Source of the DNA: Chloroflexota bacterium | GTDB lineage: Bacteria > Chloroflexota > Dehalococcoidia > FW602-bin16 | Direction of reading: 5' to 3' | Length of the DNA: 64,000 bases | Assembly: GCA_004297765.1 (NCBI GenBank) | Contig: SCTZ01000200.1 | Location: 1-64,000, forward strand | Part shown: in pieces, positions 15,803 through 24,559 of the stretch | Layout: each line of letters begins with the position of its first letter | Position numbering within the stretch: the stretch's first letter is position 1 | The notes under the pieces: generated by a model | Databases searched by the model: none | What the model was told of the DNA's origin: nothing | What the model saw: only the letters and a program-made list of their open reading frames with translations | Program-made: the position numbers and the translations under genes

Positions 15803-18076
15803 CTATGGATGGCGCTTAAAGGGCATTCCGCCGCCTGGCGGGCCTGAGCGCTGTTCACGCTGCCGTCCCTCGTGGGTCGGTCGATGCGGGTTGAGCCGGG
15901 AGCCCCCGCCCATGCCTCCACCACGTGGGCCGCCTCGTCCCTCTTCGCGGCGCTGTGGACCCCGATCGCCGTCCGGACGTCCGGCGCTGGGGGCCGGGCG
16001 CTGACCGGTGAAGGCCGCCTTGCGCGACAGGTTGACGCGTCCCATGCGGTCGATCTCGGTCACCATTACGGTGATTTCGTCGCCCACCTGGACCACGTCC
16101 TCGACGCGGTTCACATGATAGTCCGCTAGCTCGCTGATGTGGACGAGTCCTTCCTTGCCGGGAAGAATCTCCACAAAGGCGCCGAAGTTCATCAGCCGGG
16201 TGACTTTGCCCGTGTAGATCTGTCCGACCTCCGCCTCTTTGGTCAGACCTTCGACTGCACGAATGGCGCGCCGAGCGTTCTCGTCGTTGCTCGAGCCAAT
16301 GATCACCGTGCCGTCGTCCTCGACGTCGATGGTGACCTTGTACTCGTCAATCAGTCCGCGGATCGTCTTGCCGCCGGTGCCGATCACCTTCCCGATCTTC
16401 TCAGGGTTGATCGAGATCTTGTACATGCGCGGCGCGTACGGGCTGACCTCGGTCCGCGGCTCGCTGATGGCCTCCATCATCTTACCGAGAATGAAGAGCC
16501 GCCCCTCTCGGGCTTGAGAGAGAGCCTGCCGCAGGACCTCAGGTGTAATGCCCCTCACCTTGATGTCCATCTGCAGGGCCGTGATGCCCTCGGCGGTTCC
16601 GGCAACTTTGAAGTCCATGTCGCCCAGAGCGTCCTCGATGCCCTGGATATCGGTGAGGACCGCATAGCGTCCCTCTTCGCCGGCGATCAGTCCCATCGCG
16701 ACGCCCGCCACGGGAGCTTTGATCGGAACGCCGGCATCCATCAGGGACAGCGTGCTGCCACAGACGCTCCCCATCGAGGTGCTACCGTTCGATGAGAGGA
16801 CCTCGGACACCAGGCGGATGGTGTAAGGGAACTGATCCTGGCTAGGAATCACGGCCGAAATGGCGCGCTCAGCAAGAGCACCGTGTCCAATGGATCGTCG
16901 GCTGGGTGTCCCCAGTCGCCCGGTCTCTCCCACGCTGAACGGCGGGAAGTTGTAATGATGCAGGAAACGCTTGCTCTCCTCGAGCCCCAGGCCATCGATG
17001 ATCTGCTCATCTCCGGTCGAGCCCAACGTCGCGATGGTCAACACCTGGGTCTGACCGCGCGTGAACAGCCCGGAGCCGTGCGTTCTCGGGAGAATTCCGA
17101 CCTCGCAGGAGATCGGTCGTATTGTCGTAGTGTCGCGACCGTCAGGTCGGCGTGACTCCTGTAGGATCCCCGCCCGCACGACCTTCTTGGACACGGCCGT
17201 ATAGCCAGCGAGAACTTCCTTCTCGGTATAGATACCCTCGGCCTGCGCTACCAGATCTCGCTGTAACGCGGCCGCGGACTCTTCTCTGACCGACTTGTCA
17301 GTCTGGTAAATAGCTTCGGTGATCCTGTCGCCGGCGCGCTCGCGGACCCACTGCTCGACCTCCGGGTTCAGCACCTCGAGGGCTACTTCGCGCTTTGGCC
17401 GCCCAGCAGCTTCGGCCAGTTGCAGCTGTGTTTCGATCGCCTGCTGATTGGTCTCCTGGGCCAACTGGATAGCCTCGAGGACGGTCTCCTCGGGCACTTC
17501 TCTGGCTCCTGCCTCTACCATTACGACAGCGTCGCGCGTGCCCGACACCACCAGGTCGAGCTTGCTCTGCGTCAGCTGTGTCCCAGTGGGGTTCACCACG
17601 AGCTGTCCATCGATGTGGCCAATCCGTGTGGCCGCGATCGGACCGTCGAACGGAATGTCAGATATGGACAGCGCGGCGCTGGCCCCTACGATGGCCAGCA
17701 GATCCGGATCGTTCTCCTGATCGGCCGAGAGAACTGTGATCACGATTTGAACGTCGTTGCGCAAACCCTTGGGAAACAGAGGGCGAATAGACCGATCGGT
17801 TAGCCGTCCCGCGAGGACGGCGTCCTGGCTCGGTCGGCCTTCACGTTTGATGAATCCCCCTGGGATCTTGCCCGCGGCGTATAGCCGCTCCTCATAGTCA
17901 ACCGTTAACGGGAGGAAATCGATCCCCGGTCTGGGTTGGGCGCTCATGACGGCCGTGACGAGCACAATCGTGTCGCCATATCGAACCATCACCGCACCAT
18001 CGGCCAGTCCGGCAAGTTTGCCCGTCTCCAGGCTGAGAACCTGCCCGCCAATTGTGCTCTCTACTCTATGAACCAT
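15803..18076 (-). CDS. pnp: Polyribonucleotide nucleotidyltransferase (PNPase)
   Basis: PNPase degrades RNA 3'-5' by phosphorolysis and is a degradosome component. The 757-residue protein has two RNase PH domains: the first with [24 protein letters not shown] and [16 protein letters not shown], the second with RRPDGRD and [11 protein letters not shown], then [20 protein letters not shown] domain follows ([19 protein letters not shown]) and an S1 domain ([19 protein letters not shown]). A Gly/Arg-rich tail ends the protein. It lies downstream of rpsO on the same strand, a widespread arrangement, with a possible read-through of the rpsO terminator, and is closed by its own terminator. Confidence 0.97.
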   Translation of the reverse strand: MVHRVESTIGGQVLSLETGKLAGLADGAVMVRYGDTIVLVTAVMSAQPRPGIDFLPLTVDYEERLYAAGKIPGGFIKREGRPSQDAVLAGRLTDRSIRPLFPKGLRNDVQIVITVLSADQENDPDLLAIVGASAALSISDIPFDGPIAATRIGHIDGQLVVNPTGTQLTQSKLDLVVSGTRDAVVMVEAGAREVPEETVLEAIQLAQETNQQAIETQLQLAEAAGRPKREVALEVLNPEVEQWVRERAGDRITEAIYQTDKSVREESAAALQRDLVAQAEGIYTEKEVLAGYTAVSKKVVRAGILQESRRPDGRDTTTIRPISCEVGILPRTHGSGLFTRGQTQVLTIATLGSTGDEQIIDGLGLEESKRFLHHYNFPPFSVGETGRLGTPSRRSIGHGALAERAISAVIPSQDQFPYTIRLVSEVLSSNGSTSMGSVCGSTLSLMDAGVPIKAPVAGVAMGLIAGEEGRYAVLTDIQGIEDALGDMDFKVAGTAEGITALQMDIKVRGITPEVLRQALSQAREGRLFILGKMMEAISEPRTEVSPYAPRMYKISINPEKIGKVIGTGGKTIRGLIDEYKVTIDVEDDGTVIIGSSNDENARRAIRAVEGLTKEAEVGQIYTGKVTRLMNFGAFVEILPGKEGLVHISELADYHVNRVEDVVQVGDEITVMVTEIDRMGRVNLSRKAAFTGQRPAPSAGRPDGDRGPQRREEGRGGPRGGGMGGGSRLNPHRPTHEGRQREQRSGPPGGGMPFKRHP

Positions 18077-18200
18077 TTACTACTTGACCTCCATCCTTGC
18101 GTCAGCCGCGCATCTGGTCTCAATGGTCGGCGCCCACTGACGCGACTCCCGATCTTGTCGGAAGCCTCTCTTTCTCTGCCCTGCGCCTGTGCATCCGCAG

Positions 18201-18233
18201 AACAACAAAAACCCAGGGTGTGACTCCTGGGTT
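18201..18233 (-). terminator. Intrinsic terminator/attenuator after rpsO
   Basis: On the minus strand AACCCAGG and CCTGGGTT form an 8-bp stem with an 8-base loop, then TTTGTTGTT. It sits between rpsO and pnp, so partial read-through would set their expression ratio. Confidence 0.8.
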
Positions 18234-18290
18234 CGCAATGAGAGGATCGTTTGTGGCATGCTGCCGACGATCCCCAAGTGAGCACAGGCC

Positions 18291-18557
18291 TTACTTGCGC
18301 AGGCCAAGCCTGGCGATGACCGCGCGATAGCGCGTGACATCCTTCTGGCTCAGATAGGCAAGCTGCCTCCGACGCTGTCCAACCAGCATCAGCAGCCCTC
18401 GCCGCGAATGGTGGTCGGACCGATGCACCTTCAAATGCTCGGTCAACTGATTGATCCGCTCCGTCAAGAGGGCAATCTGTACCTCGGGCGAGCCCGTATC
18501 CGAGGCGTGAGCCTGGAATTGCTGTATCAGCCCGGTCTTCTTGTCTTTGCTCAGCAA
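18291..18557 (-). CDS. rpsO: 30S ribosomal protein S15
   Basis: This 88-residue primary 16S rRNA-binding protein has the family signatures [25 protein letters not shown] and [22 protein letters not shown]. The start codon is TTG, supported by AGGAGG eight bases upstream and by alignment of the N-terminus ([13 protein letters not shown]) with other S15 proteins. It is transcribed from the promoter at 18668-18696 with a leader of about 100 bases, long enough for the autoregulatory structures known for rpsO in other bacteria. Confidence 0.97.
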   Translation of the reverse strand: MLSKDKKTGLIQQFQAHASDTGSPEVQIALLTERINQLTEHLKVHRSDHHSRRGLLMLVGQRRRQLAYLSQKDVTRYRAVIARLGLRK

Positions 18558-18667
18558 CGAGTCGTCCTCCTACCTCCAACGTGTCTTCCGTTCCCTCTGG
18601 TATCGGCGCGGGCATTCAAGTCAGCGCTCGCGCACCCATAACTCATGCGCATACATAAATCGTCTGC

Positions 18668-18696
18668 ATTATAGCACACGGGTTGACCCTTCGCAA
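18668..18696 (-). promoter_or_regulatory. Sigma70-type promoter of rpsO-pnp
   Basis: On the minus strand TTGCGA, 17 bases, then a perfect TATAAT. The start would be near 18661, about 100 bases before the rpsO start codon. Confidence 0.75.
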
Positions 18697-18831
18697 ACCG
18701 TTCCTAGCGACCATTCAGGCCAACCTGAGGCTGTGGGAGCGCACTCAGGAACTATCGAAGAACCAGCGGTAGACTACCAACCACCCAAATATGTTAGAAT
18801 GAGGCCGACATTCGGACCATCTTGGGGACTA

Positions 18832-20385
18832 ATGGCTGCGCGCAAACTGTTGATTCTTGTGCTTCTCCTCACACTGATCTCGGCTGGGATCGGCATTCTC
18901 GGCTGTGGCGAAGCCCCTTTCAAGAGGCCCGAGGCGGCCGATCCGCGAGTGCCTGGACTGGATCCAGCCGCCGCGGTAACCGGAATCGTCCGCGACGACT
19001 ATGCTAACCAGCCGATCGAAGGTGCCGATGTTGCTCTGGGAGACAAGCGACTGACGACCGACGACCAAGGGAACTTCCCAGCGCGGAAGGCGGACGACGG
19101 TGCGGCTCTGACGATCAGCAGAGCTGGCTACGACAACCTGATCACGCTGTTTGATGGGAACGGGTCGCACGAGTACCGCCTGAGACCCAACCTCGTGCGT
19201 GGACGGGTCGTGGACGACGAGAACGGCCAGCCGCTGAGCGGCGTCTCCGTCTTCCACGGCGAGCGCTTCACGACTACCGACGCACAAGGCGAGTATAGCC
19301 TGGCGCCGGTGGGCGCAAACGCGCGCCTGATGTTGTTACTGTCCGGCTATGCCAGGGAGCGGATCGAGGTTGGACGTAGCACCACCGTGAATGTCAGGCT
19401 CAAACGCCAGATCATCAAAGGTGCTTACCTGAGCTTCTATGCCGCCGGCTGGCAGCCGCGGCGCGACCAGTTGCTTTCCCTGATCGACAACTCCGAACTG
19501 AATGCCGTGGTCATAGATGTGAAGGGCGATGTGGCCAAGGTACTGTACCCGACGAATGTGAGCTTGGCACGGGAGATCGGAGCGGATGAGAAGCTGGTCG
19601 ACGATATCGATGGTTTGCTCGCCGACTTGAAGAAGCGGCAGATCTACACCATCGCACGCATTGTGGTCTTCAAGGATGATCTGCTAGCAAAAGCTCGTCC
19701 GGAATGGGCCGTGCAGATGACCAATGGTGGTCCCTTCATCGACTGGGAGGATCTGCGCTGGACGGATCCATTCCGCCGTGAGGTTTGGGAATACAACATC
19801 GCCCTAGCCGAGGAGGCCGCGCGCCACGGCTTCGACGAGGTACAGTTCGACTACGTGCGCTTCCCAACCGACGGTGACGTGGGAAACGTCGTGTACTCGC
19901 AGCAGTCCACGGACGAGAACAGACAGGCCGCTCTGGAGGGATTCCTGGCCCTGGCGCGCGCCAGGCTGCGTCCGCTCGGTGTGTTCATCTCCGCCGATAC
20001 CTTCGGCTGGACTCTGATACGCCAGGACGACATGGGGATCGGGCAACATATCGAGGCGATGGCCCAGTATCTCGACTACCTCTCGCCGATGGTCTACCCG
20101 TCGACCTGGGGTCCTGGCTCGCTGGATGTGCCCTATCCGCCGGCGGCGCCAGGAGACATCGTGCAGAAGAGCGTGGGCTTCGGCGTGGAGAGGCTCAAGC
20201 CGATACCGACCATCAAAGTGCGCGCCTGGCTGCAAGACTTCGACGACTATGGACCGAGGAAGCTCTCGTACAACGCACCCGAAGTGCGCGCCCAGATCGA
20301 CGCCGCCACGGCCGCTGGAAGCTACGGCTGGCTCCTGTGGAACTCTGTGTCGCTGTATACGGGGGAGGCCCTGGGTGGGGACTAG
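18832..20385 (+). CDS. Lipoprotein with carboxypeptidase-regulatory-like repeats and a putative glycoside hydrolase (DUF4015) domain
   Basis: This is an exported lipoprotein of about 517 residues. The signal peptide ARKLLILVLLLTLISAGIGI ends at a lipobox LGC near residue 26. Two short beta-sandwich repeats of the carboxypeptidase-regulatory type follow (GIVRDDYANQPIEGADVAL; RGRVVDDENGQPLSGVSVF). The C-terminal ~320 residues form a TIM-barrel domain of the putative glycoside hydrolase family DUF4015: AVVIDVKGD, IARIVVFKDD, EVQFDYVRFPTDG, ISADTFGW, YLSPMVYPS. The probable acidic catalytic residues lie in FDEVQFDYVRFP. It acts outside the membrane on an unknown polysaccharide. The ORF track starts at 18541, but ATG at 18832 directly precedes the signal peptide. 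Confidence 0.85.
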   Translation: MAARKLLILVLLLTLISAGIGILGCGEAPFKRPEAADPRVPGLDPAAAVTGIVRDDYANQPIEGADVALGDKRLTTDDQGNFPARKADDGAALTISRAGYDNLITLFDGNGSHEYRLRPNLVRGRVVDDENGQPLSGVSVFHGERFTTTDAQGEYSLAPVGANARLMLLLSGYARERIEVGRSTTVNVRLKRQIIKGAYLSFYAAGWQPRRDQLLSLIDNSELNAVVIDVKGDVAKVLYPTNVSLAREIGADEKLVDDIDGLLADLKKRQIYTIARIVVFKDDLLAKARPEWAVQMTNGGPFIDWEDLRWTDPFRREVWEYNIALAEEAARHGFDEVQFDYVRFPTDGDVGNVVYSQQSTDENRQAALEGFLALARARLRPLGVFISADTFGWTLIRQDDMGIGQHIEAMAQYLDYLSPMVYPSTWGPGSLDVPYPPAAPGDIVQKSVGFGVERLKPIPTIKVRAWLQDFDDYGPRKLSYNAPEVRAQIDAATAAGSYGWLLWNSVSLYTGEALGGD

Positions 20386-20401
20386 GGGCTGGGGGTTGGG
20401 G
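20377..20401 (+). repeat. G-rich tract spanning a stop codon
   Basis: Four G4-5 runs separated by 2-4 bases (GGGGACTAGGGGCTGGGG, then GTTGGGG) meet the G-quadruplex pattern. The TAG stop of the glycoside-hydrolase gene (20383-20385) lies inside it. It is related to the tract at 5010-5040. Confidence 0.5.
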
Positions 20402-20461
20402 AAAGTGGCCGTCCGCTCTGCTGATCGACAACGATGGTTCTGACCTGCCGGACGGGATGCG

Positions 20462-20531
20462 CTCGCCGAGCTGGAGCTCGGCGTTCCTAGCAGGTCGGCC
20501 CCCTGGGAACGCCGAGCCCCAGCTCGGCGAG
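20462..20531. repeat. Palindromic repeat with 26-base arms
   Basis: CTCGCCGAGCTGGAGCTCGG plus CGTTCC is matched by its reverse complement with one mismatch across an 18-base loop. Its form is that of REP-like intergenic palindromes that are repeated in many bacterial genomes. It lies 76 bases downstream of a stop codon. Confidence 0.65.
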
Positions 20532-20636
20532 GACACTGTCGCGCGCCTGTGCAAGACCTCGTGAATTGCCATACAAAGCCCGGCTAAGTCGTCGGCGAAA
20601 AGCAGGCCACGAAGCCGGCCCTATGTAGTATAATTT

Positions 20637-20680
20637 GGGGGTTAGGGGACGGTGGACCAATCCCCAGCCCCTAGCCCTTA
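20637..20680. repeat. G-rich and C-rich tract pair
   Basis: GGGGGTTAGGGG on the plus strand (20637-20648) is followed by TCCCCAGCCCCTAGCCCTTA (20661-20680), whose reverse strand repeats the GGGGCTGGGG core seen at 5010 and 20377. A TATAAT sits just upstream (20629-20634) without a clear -35. Confidence 0.45.
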
Positions 20681-20683
20681 GCG

Positions 20684-20732
20684 GTACTTTGTCATTCTTC
20701 CTCGCCTTAGGCGAGTCAGAATGACAAAGTAC
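20684..20732. repeat. Palindromic TTTGTCATTCT repeat
   Basis: A perfect 15-bp stem (GTACTTTGTCATTCT / AGAATGACAAAGTAC) encloses a second 6-bp stem CTCGCC/GGCGAG. The TTTGTCATTCT arm and the CTCGCC/GGCGAG core recur at 60410-60520, so this is a dispersed repeat family. It lies just upstream of the DUF3501 gene. Confidence 0.7.
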
Positions 20733-20751
20733 GGTTAGGAAGGATCGATTA

Positions 20752-21330
20752 GTGAAGCGAATCCGCGTCGAGGATATCAAACTACCCGCCGAGTACGAGG
20801 GCACCCGCGAGGACATGCGCCGTGCCGTGGCCGACGTGCGGCGCTACCACCGCATTCAGGTGGGCGATCTGCTCTCCTTTGCCTTCGAGAACCGCGCGAC
20901 CGTGCTGTTTCAGATCCAGGAACTGATACGAGCCGAGAACATCACCGACGCCGAGAGGATCAAGCACGAGATTCAGTCATACTCTCGACTTCTCCCCTCC
21001 GAGGACGAGCTGATCGCCACAATGCTCATTCAATTCCGCGATCGGGACGAGATGGCTGACAGCCTGAGCAAGGTCGCCGGCATACAGGAGTCCGTCTGCA
21101 TTGTGATGGGACGGCGACGCGTCCGTGCAACAACCGAGCCCGGACCCTCACGCAACGACCGTGCCACTCAGGCCCACTACCTCCGATTCCGCTTTCCCCC
21201 TGTCGAGTTGGACACTTTCCTCGATTCAGAGCGGGATGCCTACCTGGTGGTCGATCATCCGAATTACTATGCCAGCGCCAAGATAGACGGTGAGACCCGC
21301 GCTTCTTTGATCAAGGATCTCACCGACTAA
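20752..21330 (+). CDS. DUF3501 family protein
   Basis: This 192-residue soluble protein matches the DUF3501 family, which has no established function. Typical features are the basic N-terminus (KRIRVEDIKLPAEYE), DVRRYHRIQVGDLLSFAFENR, then TVLFQIQELIRAENI, SELLP-type ISY region YSRLLPSEDELIATMLIQF, and the C-terminal HYLRFRF with VVDHPNYYA. In other bacteria DUF3501 genes sit beside rubrerythrin-like or heterodisulfide-reductase-like proteins; that is not the case here. The GTG start has AGGAAGGA upstream. It lies 18 bases before the GH18 gene on the same strand, so the two may be co-transcribed. Confidence 0.85.
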   Translation: MKRIRVEDIKLPAEYEGTREDMRRAVADVRRYHRIQVGDLLSFAFENRATVLFQIQELIRAENITDAERIKHEIQSYSRLLPSEDELIATMLIQFRDRDEMADSLSKVAGIQESVCIVMGRRRVRATTEPGPSRNDRATQAHYLRFRFPPVELDTFLDSERDAYLVVDHPNYYASAKIDGETRASLIKDLTD

Positions 21331-21348
21331 TCCCCATCACGAGGTTCC

Positions 21349-22953
21349 ATGCGCACAGCAACCATTATCTCGATCGTCTGCATGATCGTCTTACCGATAG
21401 CCTGGATACCCGTCCTGACCAGCGCCGCTCCGATCCCGCGTCTCCGAGTTCTCCCTGGCTCTGTCAAGGCTACGGTAGGACCAATCCGCTGGGGCTACTA
21501 CGTCGACTACGCTCGCTCCTCCTGGGAGACGCTTCAAGCGCATGTCGGCGATCTGGATATGGTCTCGGCGTACTACTACAAGATCGATGGCGCGGGACAG
21601 ATTAGCGGCGAGGACGACTCGCGGGCCACGGCTCTGGTGAAAAGCGCGGGAATTCCTCTGCTGCCCATGATCCAGAACAGCGACCGCTATGACCAGTTCA
21701 GCCCGGTACTGCAAGATCCCACGCTGCGTCGTCAGACTATCGACGATCTCACGGCCCTGGTCGTCAACCGAGGATACGATGGCATACACATCGACTTCGA
21801 GGCTTTGAACGGCGCCGATCGGCCCTTCCTAACGCGGTTCATGGCCGAATTGGCCGAGCGACTACGTCCACGTGGCAAACTGGTAACGATGGCGCTGGGA
21901 GCCAAGCCACGCGAGATGACCAGCGGATGGGCCGGGGCTTACGACTACGCGGGACTGGCCCCGTATCTCGACTACGCCGTGATCATGGCCTACGATTACA
22001 GCACCGGGACCGGCCGCCCCGGCTCGACCTCGCCAATTGAGTGGGTACTGCAAGTCGCCGATTACGCCGCCTCTCAGATCCCACCGAACAAGCTTCTACT
22101 CGGGTTGGCCCTGTGGGCCTACGATTGGAATGCCATGACGACAACCGATCCGGCCGAGAGCATGTCCTACACCGACGCCGCGGCGTTGCTCGCTCAGACG
22201 GGGGCCACCGGGGGCTACAGCGACATCGATCAATCGGCTTGGCTGCAGTACACGCGAGACGGTGCTCCACGGATCGTGTGGTACGAAAGTCGGCGCAGCG
22301 TCGAGTCCAAGATGAACGCGGCCCTGCGGCGTGGACTGGCAGGGGTGGCAATCTGGCGCCTGGGGCATGAGGACCCCGAGATCTGGCCGGTGTTCAAAGC
22401 TCATGCCGCGGTCGGAGGTCCCGCTATCAGCGCGCCGGGCGATTCCATGTATTTCGCCGCCACGCGCCACACGGTTCGCGGAGCCTTCCTCCAGTATTTC
22501 GCTACGCGGGGAGGACTGAATATCTTTGGCTTCCCGCGGACCGACGAGATCGTCGAGAACGGGCGAGTGGTTCAGTACTTCCAGCGAGCCAGGATGGAGT
22601 GGCACCCGGAAAGCCCGCCGGAGTGGCGCGTGCAATTGGGGCTCCTCGGCGACGAGATCGGCGGCCGTGGCACAGCGGCCAGCCCGAACATGTCTGCCCC
22701 CAACGTTCGGTACTTTCCCGAAACCGGGCACAACGTCGCAAATGCCTTCCTCACCTACTTCACGAGCAACGGAGGCGTAGACATCTTCGGCTACCCGAAA
22801 ACGGAGGAGATGTCCGAGGGAGGGCTCACGGTTCAGTACTTCCAGCGAGTCAGGATGGAGTGGCATCCGGAGAACCCGCCGGAGTGGCGCGTGCAATTGG
22901 GGTTGTTGGGCGACGAGCTTCTCATGAAGCGCGGCGTTGCTAGTGACCAGTGA
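21349..22953 (+). CDS. Secreted GH18 family glycoside hydrolase with C-terminal wall-type repeats
   Basis: This 534-residue exported protein has an N-terminal signal segment (IISIVCMIVLPIAWIPVL) and a GH18 catalytic domain (residues ~45-350) like those of spore-cortex or peptidoglycan hydrolases. The catalytic motif D-x-x-D-x-D-x-E is visible as YDGIHIDFE (~150), with IMAYDYS later. The C-terminal 170 residues contain two copies of a ~65-residue module (TRHTVRGAFLQYFATRGGLN; TGHNVANAFLTYFTSNGGVD, each followed by IFG(F/Y)P and MEWHPE-PPEWRVQLGLLGDE), a repeat found in Chloroflexota secreted proteins. Probable role: remodelling of N-acetylglucosamine-containing polymers outside the cell. It is convergent with the next gene. 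Confidence 0.88.
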   Translation: MRTATIISIVCMIVLPIAWIPVLTSAAPIPRLRVLPGSVKATVGPIRWGYYVDYARSSWETLQAHVGDLDMVSAYYYKIDGAGQISGEDDSRATALVKSAGIPLLPMIQNSDRYDQFSPVLQDPTLRRQTIDDLTALVVNRGYDGIHIDFEALNGADRPFLTRFMAELAERLRPRGKLVTMALGAKPREMTSGWAGAYDYAGLAPYLDYAVIMAYDYSTGTGRPGSTSPIEWVLQVADYAASQIPPNKLLLGLALWAYDWNAMTTTDPAESMSYTDAAALLAQTGATGGYSDIDQSAWLQYTRDGAPRIVWYESRRSVESKMNAALRRGLAGVAIWRLGHEDPEIWPVFKAHAAVGGPAISAPGDSMYFAATRHTVRGAFLQYFATRGGLNIFGFPRTDEIVENGRVVQYFQRARMEWHPESPPEWRVQLGLLGDEIGGRGTAASPNMSAPNVRYFPETGHNVANAFLTYFTSNGGVDIFGYPKTEEMSEGGLTVQYFQRVRMEWHPENPPEWRVQLGLLGDELLMKRGVASDQ

Positions 22954-22955
22954 GG

Positions 22956-23672
22956 CTAGCCGCACCAGGGCAGAGGATGATCGCCTCTGAGGGACCGCAA
23001 CTGGGCGATGGCCTTGCGTGTGTCGCTAGCCACACGGGCCTTATGCCCGCGCTTGACGCGATACTTGAAGAGCCAGTACGTGAACTCCTTGCGCTCCAGG
23101 ACATCCATGCAGTCCAGTTGCCGCGGCTCGGCTCGCTCTGTTCTGAACTGACCGAGCAACTCCAGCTCGGCTGACCCATAGATTCGCTGATAGGCGTCCT
23201 CGAAGATGCGTCGGTCCTGGTAAACGCGCGCTCGCTCCTCTTTCTCTACCTCTTGCTCCACGGCTAGAATGAGGCACTCTTCGAGCGTCACACCGTAGAA
23301 ATAGTTCAAGAAGGCCCGATACTTCGCTGCCCCGAGGAGCTGCTTGAACTCCCGACTCGACACGGGCGCGGGGAAACGGCCCTCGAAGAGCAGCGCCTCC
23401 AGCTCTTCGGAGGGAAGCACGTCACGGACAGCCTCGGTAAGCCGCTCAGCCAGCAGGAGCCAGTCAAAAGCCTCGTTGGCAACCAGATAGCGAAAGAGAC
23501 GCCCGCCGAGCCACTCCTCCGGTACGAGCCAATTCCCGATGGCCTCCAACAAAGCCACATGCCATGGCTGGCCGGCACGGATGGCCGTCCTCAGCTTAAA
23601 GATAATTTCGTTCGCGCACGCCCCGTCGACGACGGCGGTCGACGCATCCTCGATCTCAGTCAAGATATGCAC
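22956..23672 (-). CDS. Hypothetical protein, unrecognised family
   Basis: This 238-residue soluble, mostly helical protein belongs to no family I recognise. It is acidic in the N-terminal half and has a charged region (VEQEVEKEERARVYQDRR) followed by LERKEFTYWLFKYRVKRGHKARVA. There are no signal peptide, membrane segments or Cys motifs. The GTG start has AGGA upstream. The stop is two bases from that of the GH18 gene, which runs in the opposite direction. Confidence 0.7.
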   Translation of the reverse strand: MHILTEIEDASTAVVDGACANEIIFKLRTAIRAGQPWHVALLEAIGNWLVPEEWLGGRLFRYLVANEAFDWLLLAERLTEAVRDVLPSEELEALLFEGRFPAPVSSREFKQLLGAAKYRAFLNYFYGVTLEECLILAVEQEVEKEERARVYQDRRIFEDAYQRIYGSAELELLGQFRTERAEPRQLDCMDVLERKEFTYWLFKYRVKRGHKARVASDTRKAIAQLRSLRGDHPLPWCG

Positions 23673-23928
23673 GGCAGGTCCTGGTATACAATTGATTCCG
23701 AAGCAGTCCGGCTGGGCGGTTCTTGTCGTCCATCATCAGACTGCAAGAAGACTACCATTGAGATTAGCACCGCACGGCCAAAGGTGTCAAGCCAGCGAAA
23801 CAGGCTAACCCGATTGGCGGGCCGGTCTGGATTCGACCACGGCGAAATCGCACCTTGTCTGTCGTCGAGCTCTACTGTAATGGACGCGCCATTCCTGGTT
23901 GTTCGCGCTCTTGCTGGAAGGTTATGGG
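23673..23928. other. Intergenic region
   Basis: About 255 bases between two minus-strand genes. A TATACC hexamer on the minus strand just upstream of 23672 may be a -10 element. I see nothing else. Confidence 0.4.
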
Positions 23929-24444
23929 CTAAGGCAGCTCCTGCAACGCGCCGGGAACCTGATAGCGACGAGCCAGATTCTCGTAGTGATGATCCGGATC
24001 CTTGCTGCCTTGCATTTCCTCAGCCGTGAGACGACGGACTGGCTGCGCCGGAACGCCAATCATGACTGTGCCGGCGGGCACATGAGTGTTGGGGGCGAGG
24101 ACAGCGCCCATCGCGATTACGGCGCCGTCCTCGACCACGCAGCCATCGAAGACGATGGCGCCAGAGCCTATCAGCACGTTGTTGCCCACTCGACATCCAT
24201 GAACGATGGCGGAATGGCCCACGAGGCAGTCGTCCCCGATGATCGTGTGTTCGTGGATGACAACGCTATCTTGGATGCTCGTGCCAGCACCGATGGTTAT
24301 TGCGAAAACATCGCCGCGCAGCACTGCACCGAACCAGATGCTGCTGCGTGGGCCGATCGTGACGTCTCCGATCACAACCGCCGTCGGGGCGACGTAAGCA
24401 GTTGGATCGATCTCAGGAGCTTTGCCTTCGAATGCGTACTTCAT
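23929..24444 (-). CDS. Gamma-type carbonic anhydrase-like protein
   Basis: This 171-residue left-handed beta-helix protein belongs to the gamma-carbonic anhydrase/YrdA family. Hexapeptide repeats run from PTAYVAPTAVVIGDVTIG to GAVLAPNTHVPAGT. The three metal-binding His are present in VVIHEH, VGHSAIVHGC. After the helix, GVPAQPVRRLT and a C-terminal helix follow. The long acidic loop of the archaeal Cam enzyme is missing, as in most bacterial homologues, so hydration activity is likely but not certain. ATG at 24444 has GAGGAGG somewhat far upstream (13 bases); the track extension to 24588 has no homologous residues. Confidence 0.9.
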   Translation of the reverse strand: MKYAFEGKAPEIDPTAYVAPTAVVIGDVTIGPRSSIWFGAVLRGDVFAITIGAGTSIQDSVVIHEHTIIGDDCLVGHSAIVHGCRVGNNVLIGSGAIVFDGCVVEDGAVIAMGAVLAPNTHVPAGTVMIGVPAQPVRRLTAEEMQGSKDPDHHYENLARRYQVPGALQELP

Positions 24445-24506
24445 AGATGCTGCTCGTCCTCCTCGGGCTGGAAGCCCTTCAACCGGACTGCGCCCGCAAG
24501 GTATAG

Positions 24507-24512
24507 TATAAT
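24507..24512 (+). promoter_or_regulatory. Candidate -10 element of trmO flanked by direct repeats
   Basis: TATAAT lies about 48 bases before the trmO ATG without a recognisable -35. The 10-base sequence AACCGGACTG occurs on both sides, at 24481-24490 and 24531-24540, and could be a paired operator. Confidence 0.4.
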
Positions 24513-24559
24513 CACGGCAGAAAGCAGTCAAACCGGACTGGCAACGAAGGAGAAACGCC

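Noticed and set aside
22096-22965. 289-codon minus-strand ORF
   Set aside because: Antisense shadow of the GH18 gene and its wall repeats.
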